Counted from the first letter of the stretch, positions 8,438 to 15,963 are shown. The stretch is DNA of 21,231 nt from JANPCX01 sp031431125 (GCA_031431125.1 JANPCX010000063.1:1-21231); one strand, 5' to 3'. A program made the numbers and translations. Notes: generated by a model not told the origin, from the sequence alone.

Positions 8438-9993
8438 GGCACCCACTGATCGTTCAACGGCCGCGCTTGCAGCGCATCGGCCACTGCGTGGCGTTGCTGG
8501 TGCTGACCTCGTCGGTTCTGGCGGCCAACAACACCGCGAGCGATGCCGGTGACCTGACCCAACGTTTTGCCGCCATCGCACCCATCACCTTGGTTCCTCA
8601 AGAAGGGCTGCAGCGGCTGGGCCTGCCCTTGCCGGTGCTGCAAGCTTCACGCAGCAGCGCGTGGGCGGATGTGCGTGTCTTGGATGCCTCGGGCCGCCCC
8701 GTGCCCACGGCATGGTTGCCGAGTGCAGCGCCCGTGCGTGTGGACAGCGACACCAGCCTGCTGTCCGCCTCCCTGCCACGTTTCGCCTGGCCCAGCACCC
8801 CCAACGTCGGCAACACCACGACCCTGGCCGCCGACACCGGCGACTTGCGCGTGCAAGTCAACAGCGCCGGTGCGGTGGTCAAGATTGAATCAAGCCGCCC
8901 CAAGCAGGCCGCAAGCGCTGGCACCGACACCGCCCCCCGCGTCTGGTTGCTGGACTTGAGCGCCCTGCCCCGCCCCGGCCGCAGCATCCAACAACTGCAA
9001 CTGGACTGGCCCGCCCTGCCACAAGGTTTGAGCAGCCGGGTCGACATCGAAGGCAGCGACGACGCCCAGCGCTGGAGCCGCATCACCTCCGGCCCCTTGC
9101 TGGAACTGCCAACGATGCCCTCGGCAGCCGCAGCATCAGACGCCAATGCAAGCGAAACGTCCGCACAGGCAGCCCCACAGGTCAAACAGGTGGACTGGCC
9201 CGCAGGCCAGTCCACGCCGCGTTACCTGCGTTTGAGTTTCGAGCAGCCCATGGCCCTGAGCAGCGCCCAATTGCGCTGGTTCGCCACCGCCACGCCGGTC
9301 GCACTGCGCACCGCCACCGTGCAATTTCACGCGGTGGCCGCCGACGACAAACAACCGGCGCACTGGGCTTTGGATTTAGAAGGCGCGGTGCCCATCCAAC
9401 AACTGCAACTGAGCCTGCCGCAAGTCAACACCGTGCTCGGCCTGCGCTTGGAGCAACGCAACGACAACCGCGAAGCCTGGCGCAGCGTGGCTTCTTTTGT
9501 TGCTTGGCGCTTGCAACGCGATGGCAAGGAACAACAATCATCGCCCCTTGAATGGAACACCGCCACATCGACCACCACGGCCGCCACCGCACGTTATTGG
9601 CGGTTGGTTCCCGACGCCCGCACCGCGCAACTCCCGCCCCAATCTTTGAACGCCACCATCGGCTGGCAGACACCGCAACTGCTGCTGGTGGCCCAAGGCG
9701 GCGGCGCACTTCGTTTGGCCGTGGGGCGAGAGCGTGACATGGGGTCCACCGTGGCTTGGCAAACCTTGGTACCGGGGGCGGATGAGGCCGCGCTGAAACG
9801 TTTGCCCGAGGCTGGCCTAGGAGCACTTACCCGACAGGTCGTTGTCGAACCGAGTTTCAACGAACGTATTCAAACGGCCAGCCCTGAAGATCAGCGGCGC
9901 TGGATGCTGTGGGGAGTGTTGGCCTTGGCGGTGGTGGGTTTGGGGGGGTTGGCTTGGAGGTTAGGGAAAGACATGAAAGTAGAACCACGTTAA
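8434..9993 (+). CDS. DUF3999 family exported membrane-anchored protein
   Basis: This 519-residue protein fits DUF3999, commonly found beside DUF2339. The N-terminus is basic then hydrophobic (IGHCVALLVLTSSVLAANN, residues 15-33), consistent with a cleavable signal peptide ending near ALA or LAA. The bulk is Ala/Gln/Trp-rich with beta-sandwich-like periplasmic character. A single membrane segment (MLWGVLALAVVGLGGLAW, about residues 491-508) and a short basic tail end the protein. The topology is therefore a large periplasmic domain anchored at the C-terminus. I chose the ATG at 8434 because it overlaps the upstream stop as ATGA and has AGGAG eight bases before it; longer in-frame readings run through the DUF2339 gene and lack a signal peptide at the start. 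Function is unknown, probably shared with the DUF2339 protein. Confidence 0.9.
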   Translation: MRHPLIVQRPRLQRIGHCVALLVLTSSVLAANNTASDAGDLTQRFAAIAPITLVPQEGLQRLGLPLPVLQASRSSAWADVRVLDASGRPVPTAWLPSAAPVRVDSDTSLLSASLPRFAWPSTPNVGNTTTLAADTGDLRVQVNSAGAVVKIESSRPKQAASAGTDTAPRVWLLDLSALPRPGRSIQQLQLDWPALPQGLSSRVDIEGSDDAQRWSRITSGPLLELPTMPSAAAASDANASETSAQAAPQVKQVDWPAGQSTPRYLRLSFEQPMALSSAQLRWFATATPVALRTATVQFHAVAADDKQPAHWALDLEGAVPIQQLQLSLPQVNTVLGLRLEQRNDNREAWRSVASFVAWRLQRDGKEQQSSPLEWNTATSTTTAATARYWRLVPDARTAQLPPQSLNATIGWQTPQLLLVAQGGGALRLAVGRERDMGSTVAWQTLVPGADEAALKRLPEAGLGALTRQVVVEPSFNERIQTASPEDQRRWMLWGVLALAVVGLGGLAWRLGKDMKVEPR

Positions 9994-10057
9994 GAACAGC
10001 AAATCTTGACCTCTTGTCCGACACGAACTCAGATTTCCAAGCAACCGCTGTAAATAG

Positions 10058-10696
10058 ATGACTCTGCTGCTCACCACAAGAAGACTTTCTGACGCACTGA
10101 ATCGGATAATTGATGGCCGTGCTGCCCCTTCGGCCGATCGACCATTCTTGAGTGCTGGTTTGCACGATATCGTCCATGAACATCACCGAGCAGTTTGCAT
10201 TCTTGTGTCTGAAGGCCTGTTTGGATCGGCTCTATGTTTGTTGCGCCCCATGTTCGATGGCTGCATTCGAGGTCTTTGGTTGCGTCACATAGCAACTGAC
10301 AACGAGATTGACCAATTCTCGAAACACCGGTGTGATCCAAACCCAACGACAGTCCTCAAGGCACTCCAAAAGCGAAATCATGTTGGTTCGGAGGGACTGG
10401 GTCGCTTACATGTCGAAGGATGGAAGATTATGAGCAGCTATGTTCACGGTGGATTTCACCAGGTTGTTGGACGTCTCGGCAACGGATTTATAGGCTCCAA
10501 CTACCCGCAAGAGATGGTAGACGCGCTGCTGGAAGAGGCCAACTGGATTGCACTTCTGTCTGCAGTCGAGATCGCCGAGATATCGTCGGATTCGGCATTG
10601 CTGCAAGCTGTAGTTGACGTGGGCAATCGCTACGTAAACGATAGAAACCTGATGAACCCTGGCATCATTCGCCCCTCACATCACAACCGCGACTGA
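10058..10696 (+). CDS. DUF6988/DUF5677-like protein of unknown function
   Basis: This predicted 212-residue soluble protein is mostly helical. The stretch IMSSYVHGGFHQVVGRL (about residues 124-140) resembles the conserved VHGG..H segment of the DUF6988/DUF5677-like family as I remember it; family assignment is moderate and function is unknown. The DNA looks different from its surroundings: 10261-10380 is about 47-50% G+C, while 9001-9060 is about 67%. It lies between the DUF3999 gene and the FKBP operon, with 64 bases upstream and 11 downstream, and looks like a single-gene insertion. TTGACC at 10006-10011 with TCAGAT 17 bases later is a weak possible promoter of its own. The start has no clear ribosome binding site, so it is less certain than the frame. 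An HEPN-like fold is possible, but I see no complete RxxxxH motif. Confidence 0.7.
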   Translation: MTLLLTTRRLSDALNRIIDGRAAPSADRPFLSAGLHDIVHEHHRAVCILVSEGLFGSALCLLRPMFDGCIRGLWLRHIATDNEIDQFSKHRCDPNPTTVLKALQKRNHVGSEGLGRLHVEGWKIMSSYVHGGFHQVVGRLGNGFIGSNYPQEMVDALLEEANWIALLSAVEIAEISSDSALLQAVVDVGNRYVNDRNLMNPGIIRPSHHNRD

Positions 10697-10707
10697 AAGC
10701 CCGCACC

Positions 10708-11055
10708 ATGAACACCACAGAATCCGGCCTCCAATACGAAGACACCATCACCGGCAGCGGTGACACCGCCGAGGCGGGTCAACACGTCACCGTACATTAC
10801 ACCGGGTGGCTTTATGCCGATGGCCAAAAAGGCAGCAAATTCGACAGCAGCAAAGACCGCAGCGACCCCTTTGCCTTCAGCCTTGGTGCCGGCATGGTGA
10901 TTCGCGGTTGGGACGAAGGTGTACAAGGCATGAAGGTAGGCGGCACGCGGGTGCTCATCATTCCGCCTGAATTGGGTTACGGCGCACGCGGCGCGGGTGG
11001 CGTGATTCCACCCAATGCCACCTTGATGTTTGAAGTCGAGCTGCTGGGCGTTTGA
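10708..11055 (+). CDS. FKBP-type peptidyl-prolyl cis-trans isomerase
   Basis: This compact single-domain FKBP (115 residues) should catalyse cis-trans isomerisation of X-Pro bonds. The canonical segments are all present: VTVHYTGWL (about residues 29-37), GSKFDSS, VIRGWDEGVQGMKVGG (about 66-81), and the active-site strand IIPPELGYG with GVIPPNATLMFEVELL at the end. It has no signal peptide, so it is probably cytoplasmic, and lacks the dimerisation domain of FkpA or Mip and the insert-in-flap domain of SlyD. The ATG lies 12 bases after the preceding stop with only GAAAG as a weak ribosome binding site. Its TGA overlaps the ATG of the transglutaminase gene (TGATG), making it the first gene of a four-gene operon. 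Confidence 0.95.
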   Translation: MNTTESGLQYEDTITGSGDTAEAGQHVTVHYTGWLYADGQKGSKFDSSKDRSDPFAFSLGAGMVIRGWDEGVQGMKVGGTRVLIIPPELGYGARGAGGVIPPNATLMFEVELLGV

Positions 11056-11981
11056 TGCCCGTCGTTTACGACGTGGTGCACACCACCGTCTACCGCTACC
11101 GGGAGGCGGTGTCGTTTGGTGAGCACCGCGTGATGTTCCGCCCCCGCGAAAGCCACGACCTGCGTGTGCTGGCCACCGACTTGGAAGTCAGCCCGCCTTC
11201 GGACGTGCGTTTGATTCAAGACCCGCACTCCAACTCGGTCGCCCTGGTGCAGCCGCTGGAAGAATGCAACGAGCTGCGCATCGTCTGCAGCTTCACCATT
11301 GAACACGCCCACAGCAACAACCTGGAGTTGCCGCTGTCGCCTTCGGCCGAGGTTTTCCCCTTTGCCTACAGCGTCGAGGAACGTTTTGATTTGGAGCAGT
11401 ACCTGCGCCCCCACCATGACGACCCGCAGGGTGATTTGAGCGCCTGGGCGCGCCAATTTCTTCGCACCGACGGCCCCACGCGCACCCGCGACATGATGGT
11501 GGCCATGAACCAGTTCATCCGCGACCAGTTTCGTTACCAGTCGCGCGATGAAGAAGGCACCCAAAGCCCCATACAAACTTTGCAGTTGCAAAGCGGCTCA
11601 TGCCGCGACTTTGCGCTGCTGATGATGGAAGCGCTGCGCCGCCTGGGTGTGGCCACACGTTTTGTATCGGGTTATTTGTACGACCCCAGCAGCGATGAGG
11701 TTGATCCTGCGCAGGATGCCGCGGCCACCACACCGCCACAAGAAGCCACGGATCAAAACGTGGTGGGCGCAGGTTTCACCCACGCCTGGTTGCAGGCCTA
11801 TTTGCCTGGCGCGGGTTGGGTGCCCTTTGACCCCACCAACAACCTCACCGGTGGCAACCAGCTGATTCGTGTGGGCGTGGCGCGGGACCCGAGCCTGGCC
11901 GCACCCGTTTCCGGCGTGTGGTACGGCAAACCCAACGACTACCTCGGCATGACGGTGAATGTCACAGTGAATCGCCGCTGA
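11055..11981 (+). CDS. Transglutaminase-like (bacterial transglutaminase family) protein
   Basis: This 308-residue protein belongs to the transglutaminase-like cysteine superfamily with the bacterial N-terminal beta domain. The N-terminus VVHTTVYRYREAVSFGEHRV matches that domain. The catalytic triad is visible as C183 (QSGSCRDFA), H243 (GFTHAWLQAY) and D259 (WVPFDPTNN). Between SGYLYD and the catalytic histidine lies a 30-residue acidic, Ala/Thr/Pro-rich loop (about 211-240), longer than in many relatives. No signal peptide is seen, so a cytoplasmic protease or amidase-like role is more likely than protein cross-linking. The ATG at 11055 overlaps the FKBP stop; an adjacent TTG at 11052 is possible. 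The CidA-like gene begins seven bases after its stop. Substrate is unknown. Confidence 0.92.
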   Translation: MPVVYDVVHTTVYRYREAVSFGEHRVMFRPRESHDLRVLATDLEVSPPSDVRLIQDPHSNSVALVQPLEECNELRIVCSFTIEHAHSNNLELPLSPSAEVFPFAYSVEERFDLEQYLRPHHDDPQGDLSAWARQFLRTDGPTRTRDMMVAMNQFIRDQFRYQSRDEEGTQSPIQTLQLQSGSCRDFALLMMEALRRLGVATRFVSGYLYDPSSDEVDPAQDAAATTPPQEATDQNVVGAGFTHAWLQAYLPGAGWVPFDPTNNLTGGNQLIRVGVARDPSLAAPVSGVWYGKPNDYLGMTVNVTVNRR

Positions 11982-11988
11982 AAAGACC

Positions 11989-12327
11989 ATGCTGGAAGCG
12001 CTCTCCATCTTGCTCGCTTTTCAGCTCTTGGGTGAAACGGTGAGCTACACACTGAAGCTGCCCATCCCCGGCCCCGTCATCGGTTTGGTTGCCCTGTTTT
12101 TGGTATGGCCGCGTTTGACCTCTTTTCAGACCGATTTGGCTGAGGTCTCCACCACCATCCTCGGGCACCTGGGTTTGTTGTTTGTTCCTGCCGGCGTGGG
12201 GGTGATGCTGCATGTGGGTTTGATTGCCGCGTGGTGGGCGCCTTTGCTGCTGGCTTTGGTGTTGAGCACGGCGGCGACGGTGCTATGTGTCGCCTGGCTC
12301 TTCACTCGCTGGAGCAAAACCGCGTGA
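11989..12327 (+). CDS. CidA/LrgA family membrane protein
   Basis: This 112-residue integral membrane protein has about four hydrophobic segments and the LrgA/CidA marks LLGETVSYTLKLPIPGPVIG (residues 13-32) and LLFVPAGVGVM (about 63-73). In Staphylococcus the family is described as holin/antiholin-like and linked to murein hydrolase control, cell death and overflow metabolism; in plants and several bacteria the CidA/CidB pair is tied to glycolate or pyruvate transport. It begins seven bases after the transglutaminase gene, with a weak AAAAGA ribosome binding site, and its TGA overlaps the GTG start of the CidB-like gene. The adjacent LrgB partner makes the assignment secure; the transported compound or role in this organism is unknown. 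Confidence 0.93.
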   Translation: MLEALSILLAFQLLGETVSYTLKLPIPGPVIGLVALFLVWPRLTSFQTDLAEVSTTILGHLGLLFVPAGVGVMLHVGLIAAWWAPLLLALVLSTAATVLCVAWLFTRWSKTA

Positions 12328-13085
12328 GTGCCAATACCGCCACCACCTTGCTGCCCGAACCCATCGCCCAGCTCTGGGTTTACCTAGGCACCAGCCCGCT
12401 CTTGTGGCTGGCGCTGACAGTCTGGGCCTATGTCTTGGCGGTGCACCTGCAGCGGGCCTGCAAAGGCAGCGCCTGGGCCAATCCGGTGATGCTGGCGGTG
12501 GCCATGCTGGTGACCGTGCTCACCGTGAGCGGCACGCCCTACCCCACCTACTTTGAAGGCGCGCAGTTTGTGCACTTCATGCTCGGCACGGCCACCGTTG
12601 CCTTGGCCATTCCGCTGCGTCGGCAATGGAGCCAAGTGCGTGCGGTGCTCACGCCCTTGATGGGCGCGGTGCTGGTGGGCAATGTGGTCGGGGCCTTGGT
12701 GGCCATGGGGGTGCTCAAACTGTGGGGCGCACCGCTGCATTTGTTGATGTCCATCGCACCGAAATCGGTGACCGCGCCGGTGGCCATGGGCATTTCGGAA
12801 AAGATTGGTGGGTTGCCTGCGCTCACGGCTGTGCTGGTCATCCTCACCGGCATTTTGGGCGCCACCTTGGCCACGCCGCTGCTGGCCGCGCTGCGCCTGC
12901 ACAACGATCCGGCCCGGGGTTTGGCCCTCGGCGTGGCCGCCCACGGCATCGGCACGGCGCGGGCGTTTCAATTGAGCGAAACCGCAGGCACGTTTGCGGG
13001 TGTGGGCATGGCACTGAGCACGCTGGTGGCGTCGCTGTTGGTGCCCTTGATGGTGGGTGTGTTTGGTCGCTTGACCGGCAGTTGA
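12324..13085 (+). CDS. CidB/LrgB family membrane protein
   Basis: This 253-residue polytopic protein matches LrgB/CidB, partner of LrgA/CidA. Family signatures are LGTATVALAIPLRRQW (about residues 91-106), SIAPKSVTAPVAMGISEKIGG (about 144-164) and GVAAHGIGTARAFQLSE (about 198-214). I chose the GTG at 12324, which overlaps the CidA-like stop as GTGA and has GGAG nine bases upstream. A longer in-frame reading from 12231 runs inside the CidA-like gene and adds a non-membrane segment, so I rejected it. Translation is probably coupled to the upstream gene. It is the last gene of the FKBP-transglutaminase-CidA-CidB operon. No clear terminator follows; a REPIN-like repeat pair begins about 65 bases downstream. 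Confidence 0.93.
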   Translation: MSANTATTLLPEPIAQLWVYLGTSPLLWLALTVWAYVLAVHLQRACKGSAWANPVMLAVAMLVTVLTVSGTPYPTYFEGAQFVHFMLGTATVALAIPLRRQWSQVRAVLTPLMGAVLVGNVVGALVAMGVLKLWGAPLHLLMSIAPKSVTAPVAMGISEKIGGLPALTAVLVILTGILGATLATPLLAALRLHNDPARGLALGVAAHGIGTARAFQLSETAGTFAGVGMALSTLVASLLVPLMVGVFGRLTGS

Positions 13086-13150
13086 TACCCGCTAGGCAGA
13101 AAGGTGGCGATTCCATGTGATTCAGCACATGGGCTTGTTGATTGAGGAGC

Positions 13151-13249
13151 CGTCAGTCCCGCGCATGCGGCAATCCAGTCGGTGGCGACCGATGAAACAG
13201 TGGGGGTGATGCGTCACGGCCTTGGATTCCCGCATGCGCGGGAACGACA
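13151..13249. repeat. REPIN-like pair of inverted palindromic repeats
   Basis: Two related palindromic units lie in opposite orientation about 43 bases apart. The right unit (about 13223-13248) contains TTCCCGCATGCGCGGGAA, a 7-bp stem with a 4-base loop. The left unit (about 13151-13178) has the same sequence in reverse orientation with two changes in the stem (GTCCCGC and GCGGCAA). Two inverted REP units with a short spacer is the organisation called a REPIN. The element sits between the CidB-like gene and the MFS gene, where it could also attenuate transcription. I saw no RAYT transposase gene in the window, and genome copy number cannot be judged here. Confidence 0.65.
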
Positions 13250-13331
13250 ACCCGTGGCCCAAAGCCCTTGGCCTGCAACGTCGACCCGCGCATGACAGAC
13301 TTCATTCACAGCCGCTTTGACACCATTCCCC

Positions 13332-14564
13332 ATGCCGCCCACACCCCACCTCCTGCCCCACCAAGAACGCCCCCTTTTGTGGTGCCTGGCCGGCATTCAG
13401 TTCACCCACATCGTCGACTTCATGGTGATGATGCCGCTGGGGCCGATGTTCATTGGCCTCTTTGGGATCACCGACGCACAGTTTGGTTTGCTCGTGGCGT
13501 CGTACACGCTGTCGTCGGGCGTGTTTGGTTTGCTGATGTCACCCTATGTGGACCGCTTCGACCGCAAACGGTTGTTGTTGGCGGCCTATGCGGGATTCAT
13601 CTTGGCCACCTTGGCTTGTGCGCTGGCACCCAGTTATGCCGTGCTGATGGTGGCGCGGATTGCGGCGGGTGCTTTTGGCGGCGTGATTGGCGCCATGACC
13701 CAAACCCTGGTGGGCGACCTGATTCCCTTTGAACGGCGCGGCCGCGCCATGGGGCTGATCATGGCGGCGTTTTCGCTCTCCACCGTGGGCGGTGTGCCCG
13801 CGTCGTTGTGGATGGCCAACCACTGGGGCTGGCACCTGCCGTTCTTTGCGATTGCGGCACTGTCGGTATTGGTGTGGTTAGTGGCCGCTCGTTATGTGCC
13901 GAGTTTTCGCCCACCCACACCGCAGGGCGGGGCGCTGTCGGCCTGGGGCCAACTCAGTGCGGGTTTGTCGGAGCCCAACCATTGGCGGGCGTTTGCGCTG
14001 GCGGTGGCCATGGTGGGTGCGGGTTTTTTCATCATCCCTTACATCACGGTGTTCAGCACCGCCAATGTGGGCGTGACGAATGCGCAGCTGCCATGGATTT
14101 ACCTCACCGGCGGCATCGCCACTTTGTTCACCGCAAGGCTCTGGGGTGTGCTGGCCGATCGCCACGGCAAGGTGCGGGTATTGCGTGCACTCGCGCTGGC
14201 GGCTGCCGTGCCGATGTTGGTGCTGACGCATTTGGGGCCCACGTCACTGCCGCTCTACTTGTGCGTCACGACTGCATTCTTTGTCTTTGTGTCCGGCCGC
14301 ATGGTGCCTGCCATGGCCCTGGTCACCAGCGCCGCACAACCGCATTTGCGTGGCACCTTCATGACGCTACAAGGTTGCGTGCAGTCATTGGGCATGGGTG
14401 TGGCCGCCTTGGTCGGCGGCCTCTTCATAGGCCGCGATGCCAACGGTTTGGTGACCGGCTATGGTTGGAACGGTTGGATGGCGGTGGTGTTGAGTGTGTT
14501 GACGTTTTGGCTGGCAGGTCGGATTCGTACGGCAACTTTGGCACAAACCAAAAAATTCATTTGA
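13332..14564 (+). CDS. MFS transporter (drug:proton antiporter-like, DHA1 type)
   Basis: This 410-residue inner-membrane protein has about 12 hydrophobic segments, the usual length for a major facilitator. Motif A-like DRFDRKRLLL follows the second helix (about residues 76-85), and its degenerate repeat RLWGVLADRHGKVRVLRAL occurs in the second half. Early helices include GIQFTHIVDFMVMMPLGPMF. This pattern fits DHA1-type efflux pumps or related sugar/amino acid exporters. The ATG at 13332 is preferred to a TTG at 13317, but neither has a recognisable ribosome binding site. It stands alone, after the REPIN-like element, and ends in a strong bidirectional terminator shared with the proline dehydrogenase gene. 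The substrate is unknown. Confidence 0.88.
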   Translation: MPPTPHLLPHQERPLLWCLAGIQFTHIVDFMVMMPLGPMFIGLFGITDAQFGLLVASYTLSSGVFGLLMSPYVDRFDRKRLLLAAYAGFILATLACALAPSYAVLMVARIAAGAFGGVIGAMTQTLVGDLIPFERRGRAMGLIMAAFSLSTVGGVPASLWMANHWGWHLPFFAIAALSVLVWLVAARYVPSFRPPTPQGGALSAWGQLSAGLSEPNHWRAFALAVAMVGAGFFIIPYITVFSTANVGVTNAQLPWIYLTGGIATLFTARLWGVLADRHGKVRVLRALALAAAVPMLVLTHLGPTSLPLYLCVTTAFFVFVSGRMVPAMALVTSAAQPHLRGTFMTLQGCVQSLGMGVAALVGGLFIGRDANGLVTGYGWNGWMAVVLSVLTFWLAGRIRTATLAQTKKFI

Positions 14565-14633
14565 TCTTTTTCGTTGGCCCTGAATACGCCGAAAGACAGC
14601 GTGCGCAACAAACAGTTCGCAAGCTCGAAAAAA

Positions 14634-14649
14634 GTTCGCAACAGCGAAC
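14634..14649. other. Small perfect hairpin upstream of the terminator
   Basis: GTTCGC at 14634-14639 pairs with GCGAAC at 14644-14649 around the loop AACA. GTTCGCAA also occurs at 14615-14622, a short direct repeat. No T-tract follows, so it is not a terminator by itself; it may stabilise the 3' end of the MFS transcript. Confidence 0.4.
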
Positions 14650-14658
14650 CTTTCCAAT

Positions 14659-14695
14659 AAAAAATGCCGAGACGCAGTGGTCAGCGGCATTTTTT
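14659..14695. terminator. Bidirectional rho-independent terminator between convergent genes
   Basis: AAAAAATGCCG (14659-14669) pairs perfectly with CGGCATTTTTT (14685-14695) in an 11-bp stem. The loop of 15 bases has an extra GAC/GTC pairing. Because the A-tract and T-tract are part of the stem, it can terminate transcription from both sides. It lies between the convergent MFS gene (stop at 14564) and the proline dehydrogenase gene (stop at 14714). Confidence 0.85.
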
Positions 14696-14713
14696 GTTTT
14701 TGTCTTCAAACGG

Positions 14714-15622
14714 TCACAGACCGATCAGGGCTTTCACAATGTGCCCCGCGATGCTGGGGTTTTCTTTCAGCCGACGGGTGCTGTAGCCATACCAGTCTCT
14801 ACCAAAAGGCACGTAGACGCGCACACTGAAACCCATGTCCCGCAGTTTGTCGCGTAAAGGTTCACACACACCAAGCAGCATCTGAAACTCGAATTGGCTT
14901 GTGTTGATACGTTCTCGTCGAACAAAGTCGATAACTTGCTCAACAAGGGCGCCATCATGAGTTGCGATAGCGACGAAACTGCCGGAGTTGAGGCATCGCA
15001 CCACGTGTTTCAGGAAGTGTGCATTGATTGCGCGACGGTCGGCCCAAGCATCGCTGACCAAGTGCACCCGATTCTCCAAATAAATGCCCTTGCAGATACG
15101 CAAGACAGTTCTTTCGCCCGCGAGCAGCTCGATGTCCAGGTAGGTTCGCTGCAAATATGCCTGCAACGCCAAACCAATGTTGGCATGTTGCGCTTTCAGT
15201 TCAACAAACAATTCGACTTCTTTTTGTGTGCAACGAACATCCTCCATGTCCATACAAACGGAGTTCTTGTGCCGATCTGCTGTTTCAAGAATGCAGGCAA
15301 CGAGTCGCTTGCATAGCGGTGCGTCAAGCAGCAAGCCCAGCGCAGAGGGTTTGATCGAAATGTTGGCCTGCAACGCATGCTTTTGGATCGCATGCAAAAC
15401 CTCGACGTACTCGTCTGCTGTGGCTTGCGCTTGCGCTGGGGTTAAAACGGTTTCACCCAATACGTCCAGCGTCGCACAAAAGCCTTGCGCATTGAGTTGC
15501 TGGACACGAACAAGGGCTTCAGCGAGCGTGTCGCCGGCAATGTAGCGGCGGGAAATTTTCTGGATCCATGAACGGGGAATCCAGGGGATGGCGCGGGCCA
15601 CCAAAGCATTAAAAAATTGCAT
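14714..15622 (-). CDS. Monofunctional proline dehydrogenase
   Basis: This FAD-dependent enzyme oxidises proline to pyrroline-5-carboxylate. Its 302 residues fit a single-domain PRODH rather than the bifunctional PutA of over 1000 residues. Family motifs occur in order: NISIKPSALGL, MDMEDVR, LQAYLQRTYLD, RICKGIYLE (usually VKGAY), FVAIATHD, FEFQMLLGV, and the C-terminal substrate-binding YSTRRLKENPS with its paired arginines. I chose the ATG at 15622 (GGA about seven bases upstream) over a GTG at 15646 in the same frame. No pyrroline-5-carboxylate dehydrogenase gene is adjacent. The start is preceded by a 9-bp hairpin, and the helicase gene lies about 360 bases upstream on the same strand. It is unlike its high-G+C neighbours in being somewhat A+T-richer. 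Function is confident; whether it is the main proline catabolic enzyme is not. Confidence 0.92.
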   Translation of the reverse strand: MQFFNALVARAIPWIPRSWIQKISRRYIAGDTLAEALVRVQQLNAQGFCATLDVLGETVLTPAQAQATADEYVEVLHAIQKHALQANISIKPSALGLLLDAPLCKRLVACILETADRHKNSVCMDMEDVRCTQKEVELFVELKAQHANIGLALQAYLQRTYLDIELLAGERTVLRICKGIYLENRVHLVSDAWADRRAINAHFLKHVVRCLNSGSFVAIATHDGALVEQVIDFVRRERINTSQFEFQMLLGVCEPLRDKLRDMGFSVRVYVPFGRDWYGYSTRRLKENPSIAGHIVKALIGL

Positions 15623-15648
15623 GTCAATTTCCAAGATGAAGAACACAG

Positions 15649-15695
15649 CGCTTCGCCAACCCCCCGGAAATGGGAGGTGAAAAATAGGCGAAGCG
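15649..15695 (-). promoter_or_regulatory. Hairpin in the proposed leader of the proline dehydrogenase mRNA
   Basis: CGCTTCGCC (15649-15657) and GGCGAAGCG (15687-15695) form a perfect 9-bp inverted repeat with a 29-base loop. It ends 26 bases before the proposed ATG, so it would lie in the 5' leader if transcription starts upstream, or mark a protein-binding site in the promoter. No known riboswitch class was recognised. Confidence 0.4.
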
Positions 15696-15946
15696 GGACG
15701 ACCGGCCCGCGCATATCGGGGCCAGCCATGGGCAGCGCGGCCGCAGCGTGCGATAAGGCACAGCCACAGCGACGAGCGTTCAGTTCATCAATGGAGGCCA
15801 GGCAGCGGCGTGCATGCGTTCTTCTCTCAATAGATACTTGCCCGGATACAACCTCTGCGAAAGCAGAAGGTCACATCCGAGTTTTCCTCAACACCCGAAG
15901 GTACTCAGAATCGGTGAGCTCTCAGGTGCCATAGAGCTGGTTCGTC

Positions 15947-15963
15947 AAAAGGGCACTGTGCCC
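15947..15963 (-). terminator. Weak terminator-like hairpin after the helicase gene
   Basis: On the minus strand, GGGCA, loop CAG and TGCCC (15963-15951) form a 5-bp stem followed immediately by TTTT (15950-15947). It begins about 16 bases after the helicase stop codon. Position fits a terminator, but the stem and T-tract are short. Confidence 0.4.

Noticed and set aside
9136..9363. Minus-strand frame in the DUF3999 gene
   Set aside because: Shadow frame with no ribosome binding site or recognisable motif.
13808..14857. Plus-strand 349-codon frame overlapping the MFS gene
   Set aside because: Its Cys/His/Gly/Arg-rich composition is that of an out-of-frame shadow; the MFS frame has clear membrane segments and motif A.
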